Assembly: GCA_021654635.1 (NCBI GenBank)
Contig: AP025179.1
Coordinates: 186,001-250,000 of the forward strand
DNA: 64,000 nucleotides
Direction: 5' to 3'
Source of the DNA: Mycobacterium kiyosense
GTDB lineage: Bacteria; Actinomycetota; Actinomycetes; Mycobacteriales; Mycobacteriaceae
Each line of letters opens with the position of its first letter. Position 1 is the first letter of the stretch. The position numbers and the translations under genes are program-made. The notes below the pieces were generated by a model that did no database searches, was not told where the DNA came from, and saw nothing but the letters and a program-made list of their open reading frames with translations. This document shows positions 54,437 to 63,478 of this stretch, piece after piece.

Positions 54437-55213
54437 TTAGCGGCCCGCGGTCTCGCACACGTCGACCACCACCGCGGTGACGTTGTCGGGCCCGCCGGCC
54501 GCATTGGCGGCTTCGATCAGCGCCGCGCACGCTTCGGCAGGGTCGGGATGAGTGTCCAGTAGCTGCGCCAGGGAATCGTCGTCGAGAACACCGTGCAAGC
54601 CGTCGGTAGACAGCAGGATCCGGTCGCCGGGCGACAGCTCCACCGCGGTGGCGTCGGGTAGTGGCCGCGGATACATCGCCACGTGCCGGGTCACGATGGC
54701 ACGGGCCGGGTGGCGTTCGGCCTCTTCGGCCGACACCTCACCCGCGTCGATGAGGTCCTGGATCACGCTGTGGTCGCGCGTCAACTGCTGTACCCGCTGG
54801 TCGCGGAACAGGTAGGCGCGGCTGTCACCGAGGTGGGCGACCAACGCGCGGGAGCCGGTCACGACCACGGCCACCACCGTGGTGTTGGATCCGGCGGCGC
54901 GCGGATCGGTGGCGGCGAAGGCGCGAAAGTCGTCGCAGTATTCGACGAGCGCGCGGCCCAGTGCCTCCGGTTCGGCTCCGTCGTCGGCTGGCTTGAGGTG
55001 GCGGGCGACGTACGTCGGCAGCAGCTCGACCACCAGGCGCGCGGCCAGCGCACCGTCGGTGCTGCAGGCGACCCCGTCGGCAACCATGAACAACCCCAGC
55101 TCGGGGTCGGCGCCCCAGTGATCCTGGTTGTTGGCGCGCAACCGGCCGACGTCACTGAGGCCGGCGAACCGGACCGTTTCACTCACGGGTACATACTGTC
55201 CGCGAACAGACAC
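54437..55213 (-). CDS. PP2C-family serine/threonine protein phosphatase
   Basis: Up to 258 residues. The metal-site motifs are GRLRANNQDHWG (motif 1, with N-Q-D in place of N-E-D), FMVADGVACSTDGALAA (motif 2, D-G kept but G-M-G-G replaced), VAHLGDSRAYLFRDQ (motif 8), LSTDGLHGVLDDDSL and GGPDNVTAVVVDV (last Asp). Thus all aspartates needed for the two metals are present. It is soluble and lacks the PstP-type membrane segment. It would reverse Ser/Thr phosphorylation. The start may be the ATG at 55213 or the GTG at 55186. Confidence 0.88.
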   Translation of the reverse strand: MSVRGQYVPVSETVRFAGLSDVGRLRANNQDHWGADPELGLFMVADGVACSTDGALAARLVVELLPTYVARHLKPADDGAEPEALGRALVEYCDDFRAFAATDPRAAGSNTTVVAVVVTGSRALVAHLGDSRAYLFRDQRVQQLTRDHSVIQDLIDAGEVSAEEAERHPARAIVTRHVAMYPRPLPDATAVELSPGDRILLSTDGLHGVLDDDSLAQLLDTHPDPAEACAALIEAANAAGGPDNVTAVVVDVCETAGR

Positions 55214-55358
55214 AAAAGCACCTCATTTCGGCAGGAAGTGGGACTAATCGCCGGCGCCGGACGCGTCGACTCTGCGGGCAGGGCACGGAAGTGCGAGTGC
55301 GGACCGCCGCCAGCGCAGTGTCAACCCAGCGGCCCCACGCCCGTGGACTGATGGGACG

Positions 55359-56681
55359 CTATCCGCCGGTCATCCGCTGCGACTCGGGCAGGTCGAGGTA
55401 GCGTTCCAGGTTGCGGTGCATGTTGATCACCCGGCGCTCCTCGTTCGACAGCACCAAGTGGGTCAAGCCGGGCTGGTGCAGACCACGCTGTAGGCCCGGC
55501 AGCACCTTGATGTCCTGGGTCAGCACGATGCCGGGTTCGGCTTCGTCGGCCGACATCCGCATGTCGGTCGGCTTGTTGTACCCGGCGCCAGGCGCCATCC
55601 GGGTCATCAGGAACATGGTCAACTCACCGTGATCGGGGTCCGGTCCGGGTCGTGAGGTCATGATCGTCAGGTGGTCGGCGTTGACCAGGAACGTCATGTT
55701 CGGGAAGACGTTGTACTGGTGCAGCCGGGTGACCCGGTCGGTGTCGGCCCAGTCCAGGTCGACCCCGCGGCCCGCCGCGAACTGCCGGGTGCGTTCGGCG
55801 ATCAGGTCAGGCACCGTCTGACCCGGCCGACGGTCCGGGGGAAGCGGCGTGCCCTCGGCCGCGCCCATCAGCATGCCCTGGGTGTAAACGTAAGCGTCCC
55901 AGACCTCCTCGTCGCTCAACGTGCCTTCGAAGCGCGGACTCGGCACGCCGTAGGGTTGGTCGGATTTGCCGGTGTGCACCCAAATCTGTTGGGGCGCATG
56001 AATATCGTCGACACAGCGCAACAACTCGGGATGCAGCGTCTGAATGTGGTAGGTCTCGCTGTAGCCGTCGGCGATGGTCTTCCAGTTCGCTGCGACGTCC
56101 ACGGTCAACGTCGCATAGCAGCGGAAGTCCTCGATGTGGCACCATGCGATGTCGTCGGGAATCGCGTCCAGGTAGTCGCGCAACGGCATCGCGTCGAGGT
56201 CGAGGTTGACGAAGACCATCCCGGCAAAGGTATCCACCTGCGTCGGCAGCAACGGGAATTCGGACAGGTGCAGCGAGCCGAAGCCCTTGCGGTTGGGCAC
56301 CCGCTTGAGTGTGCCGGCCAGGTCCCAGGTCCAGCCGTGATAGCCGCACTTGAGTTCGCGCAGCCCCGAACCCGAGCCCGCGCACAGCGAGTTGCCGCGA
56401 TGGCGGCAGGCGTTCTGGAAGGCGCGCAGCTCCCCGTCGTCGCCACGGACTATCAGGACTCCGATTGGGCCGCAACGGTATTCGAAGTAATCGCCGGCGT
56501 GCGCGACGTGGTCGACCATGCAGGCCACCTGCCACACCTTGGGCCACATCCGCTCGAACTCGAGGGCAGCGAATGCCGGGGAGTAGTACCGCTCGGCGGG
56601 CACCAGGGTCGGTGATGCGGGTGGGGTGCCGATCGCGTCCTTGTGGACGTGGGCGCGGGACGGGTTTCCGGCGAGCGTCAT
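55359..56681 (-). CDS. Rieske-type aromatic/steroid ring-hydroxylating oxygenase, alpha subunit
   Basis: 440 residues. The Rieske cluster ligands are CRHRGNSL and CGYHGW with 17 residues between (C-x-H-x17-C-x2-H). The catalytic domain has the mononuclear iron motif ADGYSETYHIQTLHPEL, with the two His of E-T-Y-H-x4-H, and WADTDRVTRLHQYNVFPNMT; the bridging Asp is in the WCHIEDF region. It hydroxylates its substrate with electrons from a separate ferredoxin and reductase, not in view. The amidohydrolase gene is four bases upstream on the same strand, so they form an operon. Confidence 0.93.
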   Translation of the reverse strand: MTLAGNPSRAHVHKDAIGTPPASPTLVPAERYYSPAFAALEFERMWPKVWQVACMVDHVAHAGDYFEYRCGPIGVLIVRGDDGELRAFQNACRHRGNSLCAGSGSGLRELKCGYHGWTWDLAGTLKRVPNRKGFGSLHLSEFPLLPTQVDTFAGMVFVNLDLDAMPLRDYLDAIPDDIAWCHIEDFRCYATLTVDVAANWKTIADGYSETYHIQTLHPELLRCVDDIHAPQQIWVHTGKSDQPYGVPSPRFEGTLSDEEVWDAYVYTQGMLMGAAEGTPLPPDRRPGQTVPDLIAERTRQFAAGRGVDLDWADTDRVTRLHQYNVFPNMTFLVNADHLTIMTSRPGPDPDHGELTMFLMTRMAPGAGYNKPTDMRMSADEAEPGIVLTQDIKVLPGLQRGLHQPGLTHLVLSNEERRVINMHRNLERYLDLPESQRMTGG

Positions 56682-56685
56682 GGCG

Positions 56686-58446
56686 CTAGCGCGCTCCGCG
56701 CACCAACCGGCCCGGACGCGCTCCGGTGTCGACGTCCTTGCGCCTGGTGACGGTGCCGCTGACGATCGTCGCCTCGTAACCGCTGGCCCCCTGCAGGATC
56801 CGGCGTCCGCCGGCGGGCAGGTCCCAGGCCATCGCCGCGGGGTGCAGCCTCAGCGCGTTCATGTCGATCACGTTCAGGTCGGCCTTCTTGCCGACCTCGA
56901 TGGTGCCGCGGTCGGTGAGGCCGAACAGGTGCGCGGTGTCGCGGGACTGCTTGCGGATCACGTACTCCAGCGACAGCTTCTCGCCCCGGCTCCGGTCGCG
57001 CGCCCAGTGCGTCAACAGGAAGGTGGGGTAGGAGGCGTCGCAGATCATGCCGCAGTGGGCGCCGCCATCGGACAGGCCGAGCACCCCGGCCGGGTGCAGC
57101 ATCATCTCGCGGATTGCGTCGTGGTTTCCGTCGGCATAGTTGAACAGCGGCAGCATCAGCATCGCCGTCGCGTCGGACTCCAGCATCAGGTCATACAACG
57201 TCGACATCGGGTCCTCGCCGCGGGCGGCGGCGATCGCAGCGACGGTGCGATCGGGAGTGGGCTCGTAGTCCGGCGGGTTGCCCAGCGCGTAGAGCCGCCC
57301 CAACGAGTACTGCACCATCGCGAACATGCCGTCGAACAACACCGTCGAGTCGATGGGCAGGTCGTCCTCGGCCAGGATCGCGGCCTTCACCGCGGGTTCG
57401 GCCAGCCGCTGGGCCAGCTCCTCCCGGCTGCACTCGGCCTTCAGACGACGGTAGGTGGGCCGGTGCGTGAAGCCGTGGTGGCCCTGGAAGCCGATCATCA
57501 TGCCGAACGGGCGCGCCGCGATCTGCGGGTACAGCCGGCTGCCCTCGGCATGCGCGGCCGCCGACACGTCCAGCTGCTCGCGCCACAGGTTCGGGTCGGC
57601 ATCGACCTGGATCAACGCGAACGACACCGGCCGGTCGATTTCGCGGCTGAGCCGCCGCATCCACTCCAGCTCCTTCTTCGGCCCGACGATGTCCTCACCC
57701 GCCGCGCCCTGCGGCGCCAGCTCGAACACCGCCTGGCCGCCGGCCGCCATGGCGCGACCCAGCCCGAACAGCTCCTCCTCGGCGGCGAAGGTTCCGGGCA
57801 CCGGCTCACCGTCCATCGCGGTGTGGGCGATGGTCCGCGACGTGGAGAAGCCGAGCGCCCCCGCTTCGACAGCTTCGCGGACCAGCCGGCTCATCGCCTC
57901 GATGTCGTCGGGCGTGGCGGGTTCGTTGCGAGCGCCCCGCTCGCCCATGGCGTAGGCCCGGATTGCGCCGTGGGCCACCTGGCTGCCCACGTCGATGGCG
58001 AACTGCTGCTTGCCGATCGTGTCGAGGTACTCGGGGTAGGTCTCCCAGCCCCAGGTGATGCCTTCGGTCAGGGCGGTGCCCGGGATGTCCTCGACACCCT
58101 CCATCAGCTTGATCAGCCAGTCCTCGGTGCCGGGCCGGACCGGGGCGAAGCCGACGCCGCAGTTGCCGGTGACCACCGTGGTGACCCCGTGACCGCTGGA
58201 CGGCTCCAGCAGGCTGTCCCAGCTGACCTGACCGTCGTAGTGGGTATGGATGTCGACGAAACCGGGGGCCACCACCCGGCCGGTCGCGTCGATGGTCTCG
58301 GCCGCTGCACCGGCCAACTCCGCAGAGTCCGCGCCCCGGCGCAGGACTTCCACGATCTTGCCGTCCTTGATGCCGAGGTCGGCGCGGAAGCGTTGCGCGC
58401 CGGTGCCGTCGACCACGGTGCCACCGACGATTTTCAGGTCGAACAT
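56686..58446 (-). CDS. N-acyl-D-amino-acid deacylase-like amidohydrolase
   Basis: 586 residues of the amidohydrolase superfamily (D-aminoacylase/dihydroorotase-like). The metal motif is [15 protein letters not shown] (H-x-H), followed by [20 protein letters not shown] with the bridging Cys of D-aminoacylases. Later motifs are [10 protein letters not shown] and [18 protein letters not shown], containing the last metal Asp. [24 protein letters not shown] at the start is the small beta domain. It hydrolyses an amide or related bond, substrate unknown. First gene of an operon with the Rieske oxygenase. Confidence 0.92.
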   Translation of the reverse strand: MFDLKIVGGTVVDGTGAQRFRADLGIKDGKIVEVLRRGADSAELAGAAAETIDATGRVVAPGFVDIHTHYDGQVSWDSLLEPSSGHGVTTVVTGNCGVGFAPVRPGTEDWLIKLMEGVEDIPGTALTEGITWGWETYPEYLDTIGKQQFAIDVGSQVAHGAIRAYAMGERGARNEPATPDDIEAMSRLVREAVEAGALGFSTSRTIAHTAMDGEPVPGTFAAEEELFGLGRAMAAGGQAVFELAPQGAAGEDIVGPKKELEWMRRLSREIDRPVSFALIQVDADPNLWREQLDVSAAAHAEGSRLYPQIAARPFGMMIGFQGHHGFTHRPTYRRLKAECSREELAQRLAEPAVKAAILAEDDLPIDSTVLFDGMFAMVQYSLGRLYALGNPPDYEPTPDRTVAAIAAARGEDPMSTLYDLMLESDATAMLMLPLFNYADGNHDAIREMMLHPAGVLGLSDGGAHCGMICDASYPTFLLTHWARDRSRGEKLSLEYVIRKQSRDTAHLFGLTDRGTIEVGKKADLNVIDMNALRLHPAAMAWDLPAGGRRILQGASGYEATIVSGTVTRRKDVDTGARPGRLVRGAR

Positions 58447-58493
58447 GAATGCCTCCAGGGCAGCAGAGCAGCGGATCAGGGCTGAATGGTTAT

Positions 58494-58514
58494 TACGCTA
58501 CGGGCGGTAGCGTA
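58494..58514 (-). promoter_or_regulatory. Inverted repeat upstream of the amidohydrolase-Rieske operon
   Basis: TACGCTA-CGGGCGG-TAGCGTA, a perfect 7-7-7 inverted repeat, starts 48 bases upstream of the amidohydrolase ATG. On the minus strand an AT-rich TAATAA follows it as a possible -10. It looks like an operator, though a hairpin end for the upstream remnant is an alternative. Confidence 0.45.
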
Positions 58515-58571
58515 TGTGTTGACGGTAAGCGCCCGGCTCCGCGTAGTCAATGACGCGCTCAGACCCGCAGG

Positions 58572-58858
58572 TCACGACACAGTCAGGTGATTCCAGGTCA
58601 GGCTTACCCGGGTGCCGTGCGGTGTGCCGTCGATGCGTCCATGGTCCCGTCGACGCCCACCTCGGAGTAGGCGAATTCGGCGGCGTTGGCCAGCGCTTCG
58701 CTGACCGCCAGCACCAGATCGCTGAACCGCTCGGCGCCGAGCGTGAAGTGCCGATCCAGCCAATTGCGGAATTCGGTCCGCAACCGGGCCGCGCTGGACG
58801 CGTCGGCGGCGACCTGTGCCCGTACGAATCGACACCGGTCATCGTCCGGTGTCGTCAC
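58572..58858 (-). pseudogene. RsbW-like anti-sigma factor kinase, internally deleted
   Basis: From a GTG at 58858 the frame encodes the N-terminal half of an HATPase anti-sigma factor: the substrate helix LRTEFRNWLDRHFT and the N box LVLAVSEALANAAEFAYSEVG. After that the frame ends early (a stop near 58604). A neighbouring frame then gives DGTPHGTRVSLTW, which is the usual last strand of such kinases, to a stop at 58572. The G1 and G2 ATP-lid motifs are gone. So an internal deletion has removed the nucleotide lid, and the kinase is likely dead. It is next to the STAS gene, its natural partner. Confidence 0.65.
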
Positions 58859-58905
58859 AGCGACGCGCCGATCAACGCGTCCGGCCAGCCTCCATTCGCA
58901 CCTGG

Positions 58906-59283
58906 TCAGGCACCCGTGATCCAGTTGAGTGCGCTGTCCAGCGTGCGGTGCAGGGGAAGCACGCTGTCGATTCCCATCAGCTTCAGCGGCCGGCTGGTTG
59001 CCGGGCCGTCGGCGACCACCGCCATTCGGGTGGGCGGCTCGAGTTCGGCCTGACCGTTCACCAGCACGCTCATCCCCGCGGACGCCAGGAACTCCACCTT
59101 GGTGAGGTCCACGATGAGCGCCGCCGGTTTGGTGCTCAGTGCGGCACGCATCGCCTCGGCCAACTGGGGCGCGCTGAGCATGTCCACTTCGCCCGAGACG
59201 GCCAGCACGACAGCACCGTCTGTCTCGCGTTGCTCGACACCGAAGGTCGTTCGGTTGATTGGATCGCCGGGTTGATCGACCAT
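58906..59283 (-). CDS. STAS-domain anti-anti-sigma factor
   Basis: 125 residues. The STAS fold shows VVLAVSGEVDMLSAPQLAEAM (first strands and helix) and LIVDLTKVEFLASAGMSVLV, where the Ser of L-A-S-A-G-M is in place of the conserved D-S/T-x-G phosphorylation site. In the unphosphorylated state such proteins bind the RsbW-like kinase and free the sigma factor (known). Its neighbour kinase gene is a remnant, so this protein must act with a kinase elsewhere, or is a relic. It lies 47 bases upstream of that remnant. Confidence 0.88.
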   Translation of the reverse strand: MVDQPGDPINRTTFGVEQRETDGAVVLAVSGEVDMLSAPQLAEAMRAALSTKPAALIVDLTKVEFLASAGMSVLVNGQAELEPPTRMAVVADGPATSRPLKLMGIDSVLPLHRTLDSALNWITGA

Positions 59284-59576
59284 AGCTCTATCTCAAATCC
59301 GTCCTTGCGGGGACAACAATAAGTTTTCAGACAACCACGCCAAGTCCGGGGCTGTTGATTCAACCCGCCGAAAACCGCCTGGATCTTGCGCTGCCGGTGC
59401 AGCGCTGCGGCAGCCAACAGAAACCAATCCTAGGCCACGCGCGAAAAAACCCCGACGGGCGCCATTCCGGCAGGTAAACATTCTGCCATCAGTTCGCAGC
59501 CGCCGCCTTCCGGCCAGGGTGAACCCTTGGCGGTCCTTTCGCTGGTGCGGTTTGTGGGCGTTGGTAGCGTCTACGA

Positions 59577-60626
59577 ATGCTCTTTGCTGCCCTGCGCGAT
59601 ATGCAATGGCGGAAGCGTCGCCTGGTTATCGCCATCGCCAGCACCGGACTGATCTTCGGCATGACGCTCGTATTGACCGGACTCGCGAATGGTTTCCGGG
59701 TCGAGGCGCGTCACACCGTCGACTCGCTGGGAGTCGACGCCTTCGTGGTCAGGGAAGGATCGGCCGGACCGTTTCTCGGTTCGACCCCCTTTCCCGACGT
59801 CGACCTGGCCCGGGTGCGGTCCGATCCCGGCGTTTCGGCCGCGGCCCCGTTGGGCTGCGTCGGAACGATCATGCGGGAGGGCTCGTCGACGCGGAACGTC
59901 ACCGCCTTCGGAGCGCCCGAACACGGGCCCGGCATGCCGCAGGTTGCTCAGGGACGGGCGCCGTCGAAGCCGGATGAGGTTGCCGCGTCGAGCACCCTGG
60001 GCCGGCATCTAGGCGACACCCTGCAGGTCGGCGCCCACGTCTTGAAGATCGTCGGCATCGTGCCCAATTCGACGGCACTGGCCAAAATCGCGAACATCTT
60101 CCTGACCACCGAGGGGCTACAGCAGGTCGCTTACAACGGACTGCCGATGGTCACCTCGATCGGCATCAACGGCACCCCCCGCGCACTGCCGGAGGGGTAC
60201 CGGACCTACGACCGTGACGGCGCCGTCAACGACCTGATCCGCCCGCTGAAGGTGGCGGTGAACTCGATCACGATCGTGGCGGTCCTGCTCTGGATCGTGG
60301 CGGTGCTCATCGTGGGATCGGTGGTGTACCTGTCCGCCCTCGAACGGGTGCGCGATTTCGCGGTGTTCAAGGCGATCGGCACCCCCACCCGGTCGATACT
60401 CGCCGGGTTGGCGCTGCAGGCGCTCATCGTGTCGCTGCTCGCGGCGGCAGTCGGCGTCGTGCTGTCGAAGCTGCTGGCGCCGCTGTTCCCGATGGTGGTG
60501 GCGGTCCCGGCGCTCGCTTACCTGTTGCTGCCGGTGGTCGCGATCGCGATCGGGCTGCTGGCCAGCCTGGCCGGACTGCGGCGGGTGGTCGCCATCGACC
60601 CTGCGCTCGCGTTCGGGGGAGCCTGA
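59577..60626 (+). CDS. ABC transporter permease, MacB/FtsX type (Rv0072-like)
   Basis: 349 residues, the same as M. tuberculosis Rv0072. One N-terminal membrane segment (RRLVIAIASTGLIFGMTLVLTG) is followed by a large outer domain of about 190 residues and then three membrane helices (SITIVAVLLWIVAVLIVGSVVYL, ALIVSLLAAAVGVVL, LLPVVAIAIGLLASLAGL, cited by position). The cytoplasmic loop ALERVRDFAVFKAIGTPTRSIL is the FtsX coupling motif (R-x-x-x-x-x-x-K-A-x-G). It pairs with the ATPase three bases downstream. The transported substrate or mechanical role is not known. Confidence 0.9.
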   Translation: MLFAALRDMQWRKRRLVIAIASTGLIFGMTLVLTGLANGFRVEARHTVDSLGVDAFVVREGSAGPFLGSTPFPDVDLARVRSDPGVSAAAPLGCVGTIMREGSSTRNVTAFGAPEHGPGMPQVAQGRAPSKPDEVAASSTLGRHLGDTLQVGAHVLKIVGIVPNSTALAKIANIFLTTEGLQQVAYNGLPMVTSIGINGTPRALPEGYRTYDRDGAVNDLIRPLKVAVNSITIVAVLLWIVAVLIVGSVVYLSALERVRDFAVFKAIGTPTRSILAGLALQALIVSLLAAAVGVVLSKLLAPLFPMVVAVPALAYLLLPVVAIAIGLLASLAGLRRVVAIDPALAFGGA

Positions 60627-60629
60627 CTC

Positions 60630-61622
60630 TTGGCCGACCTCAGCATTCAGAACCTGGTCGTCGAGTACTACCGCGGCGGCTACGCCCTGCGGCCGATCAA
60701 CGGCTTGAATCTCGACGTGGCATCCGGGTCGCTGGTGATCCTGCTGGGGCCCAGCGGCTGCGGGAAGACGACGCTGTTGTCCTGCCTCGGCGGCATCCTG
60801 CGGCCCAAGGCCGGGGCCATCAAATTCGACGGCGTCGACATCACCACTCTCGAGGGCGCGGCGCTGGCGGAGTATCGGCGCGACAAAGTGGGCATCGTCT
60901 TCCAGGCGTTCAACCTGGTGCCCAGTCTCACCGCGCTGGAGAACGTGATGGTGCCGTTGCGGGCGGCCGGGATGTCGCGAGCCGCGTCGCGCAAGCGGGC
61001 CGTGGAACTGCTGGAACGCGTCAACCTCGGCGACCGGATGAAGCATCGACCGGGCAACCTCAGTGGCGGGCAGCAGCAACGCGTCGCGGTCGCGCGGGCG
61101 ATCGCACTGGACCCGCCGCTGATCCTGGCCGATGAACCGACTGCGCACCTGGACTTCATCCAGGTCGAGGAAGTCCTGCGACTTATCCGTGAACTCGCCG
61201 ACGGCGACCGCATTGTGGTGGTCGCTACCCACGACTCCCGGATACTGCCGATGGCCGACCGGGTCATCGAGCTGACTCCGGAGTTCGCCCATTCGAACCG
61301 GCCACCGGAGACGTTCGAGCTGAAGGCCGGGGTGGTGCTGTTCGAGCAGAGCACCATGGGTGAGCTGATCTACGTGGTGGCCGAGGGTGAGATCGAGTTG
61401 GTGCGCGAATTGGCCGACGGCGGTGAAGAATTCATCAAAGTCGCCGGACCCGGCGAGTACTTCGGTGAAATGGGTGTGCTGTTCCACTTGCCGCGGTCGG
61501 CGACCGCGCGTGCCCGTACCGACGCCAAGGTCGTCGGATACACGGTGACAGCGTTCCGGGAGCGTCTGGGTGCGGGCGGCCTGCGTGACCTGATCCAGCA
61601 CCGCGAACTCGACAGCGACTGA
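60630..61622 (+). CDS. ABC transporter ATPase with C-terminal cyclic-nucleotide-binding domain (Rv0073-like)
   Basis: 330 residues, the same as Rv0073. ABC motifs: Walker A GPSGCGKTTL, Q-loop VFQAFNLVPSL, signature NLSGGQQQRVAVARAI, Walker B LILADEPTAHLD and the H-loop VVVATHDSRIL. From about residue 235 a cNMP-binding domain follows (FEQSTMGELIYVVAEGEIELV, then GEYFGEMGVLFHLPRSATARARTD with the phosphate-binding pocket G-E-x-x-x-x-x-x-x-R-S-A-T). The fusion suggests that the MacB-like complex is gated by a small ligand. The start is a TTG at 60630. With the permease it forms an operon. Confidence 0.9.
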   Translation: MADLSIQNLVVEYYRGGYALRPINGLNLDVASGSLVILLGPSGCGKTTLLSCLGGILRPKAGAIKFDGVDITTLEGAALAEYRRDKVGIVFQAFNLVPSLTALENVMVPLRAAGMSRAASRKRAVELLERVNLGDRMKHRPGNLSGGQQQRVAVARAIALDPPLILADEPTAHLDFIQVEEVLRLIRELADGDRIVVVATHDSRILPMADRVIELTPEFAHSNRPPETFELKAGVVLFEQSTMGELIYVVAEGEIELVRELADGGEEFIKVAGPGEYFGEMGVLFHLPRSATARARTDAKVVGYTVTAFRERLGAGGLRDLIQHRELDSD

Positions 61623-61662
61623 ACTCGCGCGGAAACTGCGACGACTCCGAGTTCGTCGCCGC

Positions 61663-62520
61663 GGACGCGGCTCTCGTACTCCCTTGTGGCTTAGACAATT
61701 TGGCTTCGAAGCGCCCGTCGAACAGCAGGTGGACATCGACTTGATGTACGCCAGCCAGCTGTTGTGGCTGCCGCCGGGCAGCATTCATGAAACCGGCCTC
61801 ATCGTTTCGCCGATACCGGGGCGTCCGACCGGCGCCGCGATGGCGCGGGTCGAGAACGACGCGGTCTTTCTCACTGCCTTCGGCATGTGTGGCAACCATC
61901 CGCCGGCTGATCTCGATGGGGTGTACCGGTTCATCGAGGGGATGGTGCCGCCACACCTGCTGGCGGCGCTACGCTGCGGCAAGCCCGTCGGCCCGGTCGC
62001 ACGCTACCGGTTTCCCTGCAGTCGCTGGCGGCGTTACGACAGGCTGCGCCAGCTGCCCGACGGCCTGCTGGTTGTCGGCGACGCGGTGTGCAGTTTCAAC
62101 CCGATCTACGCACAGGGCATGACGGTCGCGGCATTGGAGGCATTGGCGCTGCGCGACTGCCTGTCCCAGGGTGAAAACGACCTGCCGCGCAGGTTCTTCC
62201 GGGCGGCTGTCAAGCCCATCGGCCAGGCCTGGCAGCTCGCCGTGGGCGGTGACCTCAACCTTCCCGAAGTCCAGGGCAGGCCGCCGGTGATGACGCGGTT
62301 GCTCAACGGTTACGTCGACCGCGTCCTGGGTGCGGCGGAAGTCGACGCCGAGGCCTTGCTGCAATTCGTTCGGGTGGCTTGGCTGGTCGACTCACCGGTT
62401 AAGCTGTTGCGGCCCAGTATGATTCGTCGATTAGTCAATACAGGCCGGCGGGCTGCGCGGTCAGCGGTGGTGTTGGGCGAAGAACTGCCAGATGGTGTCG
62501 GTGGCGTCCAAGGCCGTTGA
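61663..62520 (+). pseudogene. C-terminal half of a FAD monooxygenase, N-terminus deleted
   Basis: The family sequence starts abruptly at 61663 with GRGSRTPLWLRQFGFE, which normally follows V-D-A-T in these squalene-epoxidase-like monooxygenases, so the whole N-terminal FAD-binding half (about 160 residues) is missing. What remains has LLVVGDAVCSFNPIYAQGMTVAALEA (second FAD motif, cited by its G-D-A-V-C core) and VGGDLNLPEVQGRPPVM. A TTG at 61684 could begin translation but would not give a working flavoprotein. The tail overlaps the esterase gene on the other strand. It directly follows the ABC operon. Confidence 0.7.
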
Positions 62521-63402
62521 GGGTTCGGGGAGGCCGAGCCGTTCCAGGCCGCGACCGCGGACACCGCCGGGCCACTGGTGGCCGGCGTCGGCCAACGAGA
62601 TCAGTTCCACCGTACGGTCTTCGGGGCACTGCGCCGTTTCGGTGGTCACCTCTGCGCTGGTGGTAGAAGTGGGAGCGCCGCAGTTGTCGATGGCGCGCCA
62701 GGTGGCGGTCACCGAGGGCACCGGCGGTCCGTCGACGCGGGGAGTCCCGTCGGGCTTCGATGACTTACCCGGCCCGCCCTGGTACGGCACGCTCTGGTCG
62801 GCGGTGCCGTGGATCTGCAGCACCGAGGTGGGCCGCGCCTGAGAGCAGTCGGTCATCAAAGTGCCCGCCACGGGTGCGATGGCGGCGAATAAGTCTGTGT
62901 CGCAAGCCAATCGGAGATCCATCATGGCGCCATTCGACATGCCGGTGGCATAGATGCGGGTCGCGTCGATGGGCATCTGACGTTGGATCGCCCCGACCAC
63001 CGCGGTGAGGAAACCCACGTCGTCGAGGTTGTCGCGGGACGGTCCGCCGCAACAGGATCCGGCATTCCATGCCCGGCCCTGACCGTCGGGATAGGCGACC
63101 ACAAAGTGGCCTTTGTCGGCTTCGGCGTCCCAGTGGTACGCGCGCTCGGCCTGGGCGCCGTTGCCGAACCCGCCGTGCAGCATCAGTACCAACGGCGCCG
63201 GACCGGTCAGTCCCGGGGGCCGGTAGAGATTGAACGTTCTGGTGGCGCCGCCGACGTCGATGTTCTGCGAGGACTGCCCGACCGGGATCGTGCCGGACTC
63301 CGGTGCCCCGACCGCGTGGCCGCCGTCGAAACACCCGCCCAGTACGAGCACCAGGACGGCAAGAACGACGACATTGAAGACTTTCGTGCACCGCGACGCC
63401 AT
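62461..63402 (-). CDS. Secreted lipoprotein esterase, PHB-depolymerase/LpqC-like
   Basis: 313 residues. A lipoprotein signal is present: MASRCTKVFNVVVLAVLVLVLGGC, lipobox LGGC with Cys24. The domain is the feruloyl/PHB-depolymerase type: APLVLMLHGGFGNG (oxyanion), AYPDGQGRAWNAGSCCG with the paired cysteines, the nucleophile TGMSNGAMMDLRLACD (G-x-S-x-G), HGTADQSVPYQGG (Asp region) and DAGHQWPGG (His). It resembles mycobacterial LpqC-like lipoproteins. It acts outside the membrane on an ester polymer or ester-linked compound. It is divergent from the MarR gene across a perfect palindrome. Confidence 0.88.
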   Translation of the reverse strand: MASRCTKVFNVVVLAVLVLVLGGCFDGGHAVGAPESGTIPVGQSSQNIDVGGATRTFNLYRPPGLTGPAPLVLMLHGGFGNGAQAERAYHWDAEADKGHFVVAYPDGQGRAWNAGSCCGGPSRDNLDDVGFLTAVVGAIQRQMPIDATRIYATGMSNGAMMDLRLACDTDLFAAIAPVAGTLMTDCSQARPTSVLQIHGTADQSVPYQGGPGKSSKPDGTPRVDGPPVPSVTATWRAIDNCGAPTSTTSAEVTTETAQCPEDRTVELISLADAGHQWPGGVRGRGLERLGLPEPSTALDATDTIWQFFAQHHR

Positions 63403-63429
63403 CCGCCCATGGTGGCACCGCGCCCAGAG

Positions 63430-63450
63430 TTTGACAAGTTACTTGTCAAA
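63430..63450. promoter_or_regulatory. Perfect 21-bp palindromic operator between esterase and MarR genes
   Basis: Arms TTTGACAAGT and ACTTGTCAAA are perfect with a single T between (63440). It is 28 bases upstream of both the esterase start (63402) and the MarR start (63479), and includes TTGACA, the -35 consensus. This symmetry suggests that one MarR dimer controls both promoters. Confidence 0.7.
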
Positions 63451-63478
63451 ATATGGCTGAGTGGCACACTCTTCAGCC

